From: Verrucomicrobiota bacterium
GTDB taxonomy: Bacteria; Verrucomicrobiota; Verrucomicrobiia; Verrucomicrobiales; Verrucomicrobiaceae
DNA length: 10,171 bases
Assembly (NCBI GenBank): GCA_009885275.1
Contig: VFKY01000168.1
Span: 1 to 10,171 of the forward strand
Reading direction: 5' to 3'
Shown here: positions 5,582-10,171 of the stretch, piece by piece
How positions within the stretch are numbered: position 1 is the stretch's first letter
How the letters are laid out: every line of letters starts with the position of its first letter
Notes under the pieces: model-generated
What the model was told of the DNA's origin: nothing
Database searches by the model: none
Seen by the model: the letters and a program-made list of their open reading frames with translations, nothing else
Position numbers and translations under genes: made by a program

Positions 5582-8500
5582 ATGTCTATCCACGTTGCTC
5601 TCCATCACCGCACCACTTATACTTACGATCACCACATTACGTTGGGCCCTCAGACCATTCGTCTGCGGCCCGCACCGCATTGTCGGACTAAGATATTGAG
5701 TTATTCACTCACCGTTGAGCCATCCAAGAGGTATCTCAATTGGCAGCAGGACACGCATGCGAATTATTTGGCGAGGGTAGTCTTTCCTGAAAAGACGAAC
5801 AAGCTCGACATCATGGTGGATCTGGTTGCGGACATGGCGGTCTACAATCCCTTTGATTTCTTCCTTGAACCTGAGGGGGAGCAGTATCCTTTCATCTATG
5901 ATGAGCAGTTAAAGAAAGATTTGCAGCCGTTTATGACGGTCAATGAGATGACGCCTAAATTGGCCGCGTTGATTCAGATTTGGAGTAAGCGAAAGATGCG
6001 CACCATCGATTTCCTTGTGGAGATCAATAGCAGGATACATCAGGACATTGCTTACAATATCCGAATGGAGCCGGGCGTGCAGACTCCTGAGGAGACCTTA
6101 ACGCTACAAAAAGGTTCCTGTCGTGATTCCGGCTGGCTTCTCGTGAATCTATGCCGCGGATTGGGCGTTGCGGCTCGTTTTGTGAGTGGTTATCTCATCC
6201 AACTTAAGGCGGATGTTAAATCGCTCGATGGTCCTAGTGGTGCAGAAAAAGATTTCACCGATCTGCATGCTTGGTGCGAAGTATACTTGCCTGGAGCAGG
6301 CTGGGTGGGGCTTGATCCGACCTCTGGATTGTTTGCTGGTGAAGGGCATATTCCACTCGCCTGTACACCTGAACCTTTTTCAGCAGCTCCTTTGACGGGA
6401 TTAATGGAAAAGTGTGAATCCAGCCTTGATCATGTCATGGAGGTGACCCGTATTTATGAGTCGCCCCGTATCACCAAACCCTATAGTGAAGAGGAGTGGG
6501 AACGGATACTGTCTTCCGGTAAAGCGGTCGACAAGCGCCTTGTGGCGGGTGATGTCCGACTGACCATGGGAGGGGAACCTACATTCATCTCGATTGATGA
6601 TCCAGACGGTCCGGAATGGAATTACACCGCCAACAGTATTCGCAAAAGAGAATTGTCGGGTGAGTTGATCAGAAGGCTTCGTAAGAAGTATGCCGATGAG
6701 GGGGGCTTCCTTCATTATGGCCAGGGGAAATGGTATCCAGGTGAACCCTTGCCGCGCTGGTCTCTCGGTTGCTGGTGGCGTAAAGATGGTGCCCCAATTT
6801 GGAAAAACGCGTCTCTCATTGCAGATGAGAATGTGGATTACAAGTATGGGGTAGATGAGGCCAAGGCTCTGATTGATAAATTAGCGTCCAAGCTTGGTAT
6901 CACTTCAGAAACGATTCTTCCTTCGCATGAAGATGTTTTTTACTATATTTGGCGGGAGCGTCGGCTTCCTACGAATGTGGATCCCATTAATAACCATCTT
7001 GATAACAAGTTGGAGCGTGATCGCGTTCGCCGTATCTTTGAAGAGGGCCTAGGTGCGGTTGTTGGTTACGTCTTGCCACTTAGGCGTGGTAATGAGTCCG
7101 AAAAAGAAGGATGGGTAACATATCCTTGGTTCTTGCGGCGGGAGACTCTCTATCTCATGCCTGGTGATTCTGCCATGGGATTGCGTTTGCCACTGGATTC
7201 ATTGCCCTGGGTTACAGAAAAAGATTACCCTTATTTGTATGAAGCGGATCCCACTCGAGATGTTGCTCCGTTGCCTTCCCATTTCCGTTCTAGAATAGAG
7301 AGTGATGGGGAGGTTGAATCGCTTCCTCCATCTGGCGCGCCAGAATCGGGCGTGAGTGATCGCACAGTGGTGCGAACTGCTCTCTGTGTTGAGCCGCGTA
7401 ATGGTCGATTGCATGTCTTCATGCCTCCGATGGAGAAGGCAGAGGATTATCTTGAACTGGTTGCTGCAGTAGAGGCTGCTGTGACGGAACTTAACTTACC
7501 CATTATTTTTGAAGGTGCTACGCCTCCTCATGACCCGCGGCTGGAGGTGCTCAAAGTAACACCTGATCCAGGTGTGATTGAAGTAAACACGCATCCTTCT
7601 GCTTCTTGGGATGAGCTTGTGGAAAAAACAACCACACTTTATGAAGAGGCTCGTCTTACCCGATTGGGGACGGAGAAGTTCATGCTTGATGGCCGACACA
7701 CAGGCACAGGTGGTGGGAATCATATTATCATCGGTGGTGCTACACCCACGGATTCTCCTGTTCTCAGAAGACCGGACTTGCTGCGCTCATTGTTGGGTTA
7801 CTGGCAGAATCATCCTTCATTGAGTTACATGTTTAGCGGCCTTTTTATTGGCCCTACCAGTCAAGCTCCGCGAGTCGATGAAGCGCGGAATGACTCTCTT
7901 TACGAATTGGGAATCGCCTTCAATCAGGTTCCCGAACCCGGTGAATATATTCCGCCATGGACAGTGGATCGTATTTTTCGCAACCTTCTGATTGATCCAA
8001 CAGGCAACACACACCGTGCGGAGTTTTGTATTGATAAGCTTTATAGCCCTGATGGCCCCACAGGTCGCCTTGGCTTACTTGAACTTAGAAGTTATGAGAT
8101 GCCTCCTCATGCCCGCATGAGTATTGCGCAACATCTTCTCTTACGAGCTTTGGTCGCTAAATTTTGGGAGAATCCTTATAAGGCTTCGCCTGTTCGCTGG
8201 GGCACGGATATACATGACCGTTGGATGCTGCCACACTTTCTTTGGAATGATCTTAAGGATGTTACGGCTGATTTGCGTCAAGATGGCTTTGATCTTGAAA
8301 CGGATTGGTTTGCACCACATCAGGAGTTTCGTTTCCCTCGAATCGGTGAATTCTCACAACGCGATGTTCATGTCGAGTTGCGCACGGCTTTAGAGCCTTG
8401 GCATGTCCTTGGCGAAGAGGACGGAGGTGGCGGAACGGTGCGTTATGTGGACAGTTCACTTGAGCGAATCCAAGTAAAAGTCACCGGGATGATCGACAAT

Positions 8501-8869
8501 CGCCATGTCATCACGGTCAACGGTCACCGTCTCCCACTGCATCCAACGGGGATTAATGGTGAATATATTTGCGGCTTACGATATCGCGCCTGGCAGCCTG
8601 AGAACTGTCTGCAACCCTTGGTGGGAGTGCATGGTCCTCTGACCTTTGATTTATTGGACACTTGGAACAAGCGTTCTCTAGGGGGCTGTCGCTATCATGT
8701 GACACATCCGGGAGGTCTTAGTCACGAGCGATTACCCATCAATGCTTACGAAGCTGAAAGCCGTCGGCTGTCTCGATTTGAGAACATCGGGCATACATGG
8801 GGCTTTTTTGAATCGATACCGGAGAAGCGTTCACGTGAGTTTCCTTTCACACTCGATTTGCGTGCTTAG
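5582..8869 (+). CDS. Transglutaminase-like domain fused to DUF2126 putative amidoligase
   Basis: A 1095-residue soluble protein with no signal peptide or membrane segment visible. Residues 1-105 are the β-rich N-terminal domain of bacterial transglutaminase-like proteins (HHRTTYTYDHHITLGPQTIR). Residues about 135-255 are the papain-fold transglutaminase core, with a complete triad: C180 in KGSCRDSGW, H229 in DLHAW and D245 in GLDPTSG. Residues about 300-1092 are DUF2126, classed in Pfam as a putative amidoligase. Its conserved blocks are RLTMGGEPTFIS (326-337), HYGQGKWYPGEPLPRW (378-393), PGVIEVNTHPSASW (663-676), HTGTGGGNHIIIGG (706-719) and GLLELRSYEMPPHARMS (831-847). Chemistry inferred from the folds: the core hydrolyses or transfers an amide bond, and the second part makes one with ATP. 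No substrate is known. The ATP-grasp gene follows 48 bases downstream, so they form an operon. The start is ATG at 5582, with only a weak AGAG upstream. Length is usual for this fusion. Confidence 0.95.
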   Translation: MSIHVALHHRTTYTYDHHITLGPQTIRLRPAPHCRTKILSYSLTVEPSKRYLNWQQDTHANYLARVVFPEKTNKLDIMVDLVADMAVYNPFDFFLEPEGEQYPFIYDEQLKKDLQPFMTVNEMTPKLAALIQIWSKRKMRTIDFLVEINSRIHQDIAYNIRMEPGVQTPEETLTLQKGSCRDSGWLLVNLCRGLGVAARFVSGYLIQLKADVKSLDGPSGAEKDFTDLHAWCEVYLPGAGWVGLDPTSGLFAGEGHIPLACTPEPFSAAPLTGLMEKCESSLDHVMEVTRIYESPRITKPYSEEEWERILSSGKAVDKRLVAGDVRLTMGGEPTFISIDDPDGPEWNYTANSIRKRELSGELIRRLRKKYADEGGFLHYGQGKWYPGEPLPRWSLGCWWRKDGAPIWKNASLIADENVDYKYGVDEAKALIDKLASKLGITSETILPSHEDVFYYIWRERRLPTNVDPINNHLDNKLERDRVRRIFEEGLGAVVGYVLPLRRGNESEKEGWVTYPWFLRRETLYLMPGDSAMGLRLPLDSLPWVTEKDYPYLYEADPTRDVAPLPSHFRSRIESDGEVESLPPSGAPESGVSDRTVVRTALCVEPRNGRLHVFMPPMEKAEDYLELVAAVEAAVTELNLPIIFEGATPPHDPRLEVLKVTPDPGVIEVNTHPSASWDELVEKTTTLYEEARLTRLGTEKFMLDGRHTGTGGGNHIIIGGATPTDSPVLRRPDLLRSLLGYWQNHPSLSYMFSGLFIGPTSQAPRVDEARNDSLYELGIAFNQVPEPGEYIPPWTVDRIFRNLLIDPTGNTHRAEFCIDKLYSPDGPTGRLGLLELRSYEMPPHARMSIAQHLLLRALVAKFWENPYKASPVRWGTDIHDRWMLPHFLWNDLKDVTADLRQDGFDLETDWFAPHQEFRFPRIGEFSQRDVHVELRTALEPWHVLGEEDGGGGTVRYVDSSLERIQVKVTGMIDNRHVITVNGHRLPLHPTGINGEYICGLRYRAWQPENCLQPLVGVHGPLTFDLLDTWNKRSLGGCRYHVTHPGGLSHERLPINAYEAESRRLSRFENIGHTWGFFESIPEKRSREFPFTLDLRA

Positions 8870-8917
8870 TATTTTCCGCCATGATGAGGCGTGCTTGATA
8901 TCGTTCAAAATCCCAGC

Positions 8918-10171
8918 ATGGATACCCCTTCTCTCCCACTTTACTCAAGTGTCGCAGACTTATTGGCGTCATGTCGTAGTAACGGTGGGGAGTATGAGGA
9001 AGCCTATGCGCCCGATGGTAGTGCCCGCCCGGCATGGAAACCTTTTCTTAATTCTATCTCAGGATTGTCGGTTCATGATCTTGCCTCGCGTCAAGAATCT
9101 GCTCGGCAATTGTTGCGGGATCATGGCGCCACTTATACGATTTATAATGAACAGCTCTCCGCTGATCGTCTCTGGCGTCTTGATATATTGCCGCACATTA
9201 TTGGCGCTGATGAATGGGCCGTTTTAGAGAGTGGACTAAAGCAGCGTTCGCGACTTATCAGAAAGGTCGTCAATGACATCTATGGTGAGCGACGACTCCT
9301 CAAAGATGGTTGGATTCCCCCTGGTCTTGTCTTTGCGAATCCTGGATTTCTTCGAGCTGCTCATGGCGTTAAACCGGCAGGCGGATCGTTTCTGTTTCAT
9401 CACGCGGTGGATTTAGCGCGTCGAGCGGATGGTAAATGGGTTGTGTTGGCCGATCGGACACAAGCACCATCAGGCAAGGGATACACCCTAGAAAATCGCA
9501 TCCTGTTGACGAGTATTTTCCCCGAGGAATTTCGAGATATGCGGGTGCAGCGTCTTGCTCGTTTTTTTCAAATTGAGAAAGACGAACTCAGAGCACTGGC
9601 ACCGCAGAATAAAAATGATCCTACCGTGGTGTTGCTCTCGCCCGGTCCGATGAATGAAACTTATTTCGAGCAATCCTACAAGGCACGCTATCTCGGCTAT
9701 CCATTGGTGGAAGGCGCAGATTTGACAGTGCGTAATCGTAAGGTCTTTCTCAAGACTCTCGAAGGATTGCGTCAGGTGGATGTCATTATCCGCCGGGTTG
9801 ATGATGTATTTTGTGATCCCCTGGAATTGCGCGGAGACACGTGGCTCGGGGTTCCAGGTCTCCTTGAAGCTTGGCGCGCAGGATCGGTCGCCATCGCGAA
9901 TGGACTTGGTGCCGGCGTGGTTGAAACCCCCGCACTATTGCCTTTTCTTCCTGGCTTGTGCAGGCATTTGCTCACCGAGGAATTGCAGTTGCCCAATGCG
10001 GTGACGTGGTGGTGTGGTCAACAAGGTGAAATGCAACAGGTTGAAAGCAACCTCGATCAATATGTTATCAAACGCGCTTTTGTAGGCGGGGCAGGGCAGC
10101 CTGTCTTCGGTGCAAATTTGAGTGCTCAAGAGCGTGTTGAATTAATGGCTACAGTAAAGTCTCGTCCACAT
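8918..10171 (+). CDS. Circularly permuted ATP-grasp protein (3' end outside window)
   Basis: Open in frame from ATG 8918 to the window edge: 418 codons with no stop, so the C-terminus is missing. It belongs to the circularly permuted ATP-grasp family (former DUF404/DUF407), which is predicted to join a carboxylate to an amine or thiol with ATP. Strong family blocks are visible: LRDHGATYTIYNE (67-79), VVNDIYGERRLLKDG (117-131), LADRTQAPSGKGYTLENR (177-194), LLSPGPMNETYFE (239-251), ARYLGYPLVEGADLTVR (256-272), IRRVDDVFCDPLELRGD (291-307) and WWCG (364-367). An in-frame GTG at 8891 would add nine residues; ATG 8918 is preferred, though neither has a well-spaced Shine-Dalgarno sequence. It lies 48 bases after the DUF2126 gene in the same direction. 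In many relatives an alpha-E (DUF403) domain is fused at the C-terminus or encoded next door. Which applies here cannot be seen. Confidence 0.95.
   Translation, partial: MDTPSLPLYSSVADLLASCRSNGGEYEEAYAPDGSARPAWKPFLNSISGLSVHDLASRQESARQLLRDHGATYTIYNEQLSADRLWRLDILPHIIGADEWAVLESGLKQRSRLIRKVVNDIYGERRLLKDGWIPPGLVFANPGFLRAAHGVKPAGGSFLFHHAVDLARRADGKWVVLADRTQAPSGKGYTLENRILLTSIFPEEFRDMRVQRLARFFQIEKDELRALAPQNKNDPTVVLLSPGPMNETYFEQSYKARYLGYPLVEGADLTVRNRKVFLKTLEGLRQVDVIIRRVDDVFCDPLELRGDTWLGVPGLLEAWRAGSVAIANGLGAGVVETPALLPFLPGLCRHLLTEELQLPNAVTWWCGQQGEMQQVESNLDQYVIKRAFVGGAGQPVFGANLSAQERVELMATVKSRPH

Noticed and set aside
5379..5699. 106-codon plus-strand open frame across the lptD / amidoligase intergenic region
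   Set aside because: It overlaps the well-supported start of the 1095-residue gene in another frame, and the translation resembles nothing I recognise.
8742..9227. 161-codon plus-strand open frame spanning the gap between the two right-hand genes
   Set aside because: It overlaps the end of the amidoligase fusion and the start of the ATP-grasp gene in a different frame; the ATP-grasp frame carries clear family motifs and this one does not.

Overview
The window looks like chromosomal DNA from a Gram-negative (diderm) bacterium. It carries a gene for an LptD-type lipopolysaccharide export protein, and its base composition appears close to half G+C. Sequence style and gene content, together with start sites that all lack a good Shine-Dalgarno sequence, would fit the Planctomycetota-Verrucomicrobiota-Chlamydiota group, Verrucomicrobiota in particular. 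That placement is an inference from a single window. I see no insertion sequence, CRISPR array, tRNA, rRNA or phage gene.

Left half, reading right to left on the minus strand: lptD (2871-5333) is followed by a strong intrinsic terminator (2801-2842). Then come ugd, a UDP-glucose 6-dehydrogenase (1372-2688), and rsmB, a 16S rRNA m5C methyltransferase (133-1368). The ugd stop codon and rsmB start codon are only three bases apart, so these two are almost certainly one transcript, probably driven by a promoter near 2737-2764. At the far left (1-117, plus strand) there may be the tail of another gene that converges on rsmB.

Right half, plus strand: a 248-base divergent intergenic region (5334-5581) separates lptD from a two-gene unit. 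The first gene (5582-8869) encodes a 1095-residue fusion of a transglutaminase-like domain and a DUF2126 putative amidoligase. The second (8918 to the window end, open at its 3' end) encodes a circularly permuted ATP-grasp protein. This is the core of a widespread but biochemically undefined system, predicted from comparative genomics to make and break amide (peptide-like) bonds. It is the most interesting part of the window. Alpha-E (DUF403) and sometimes Anbu-type peptidase genes belong to the same neighbourhood in other bacteria, and would be expected just past the right edge.

The left genes serve the envelope (LPS export, UDP-glucuronate supply) and ribosome modification. The right operon is a separate, divergently transcribed module.
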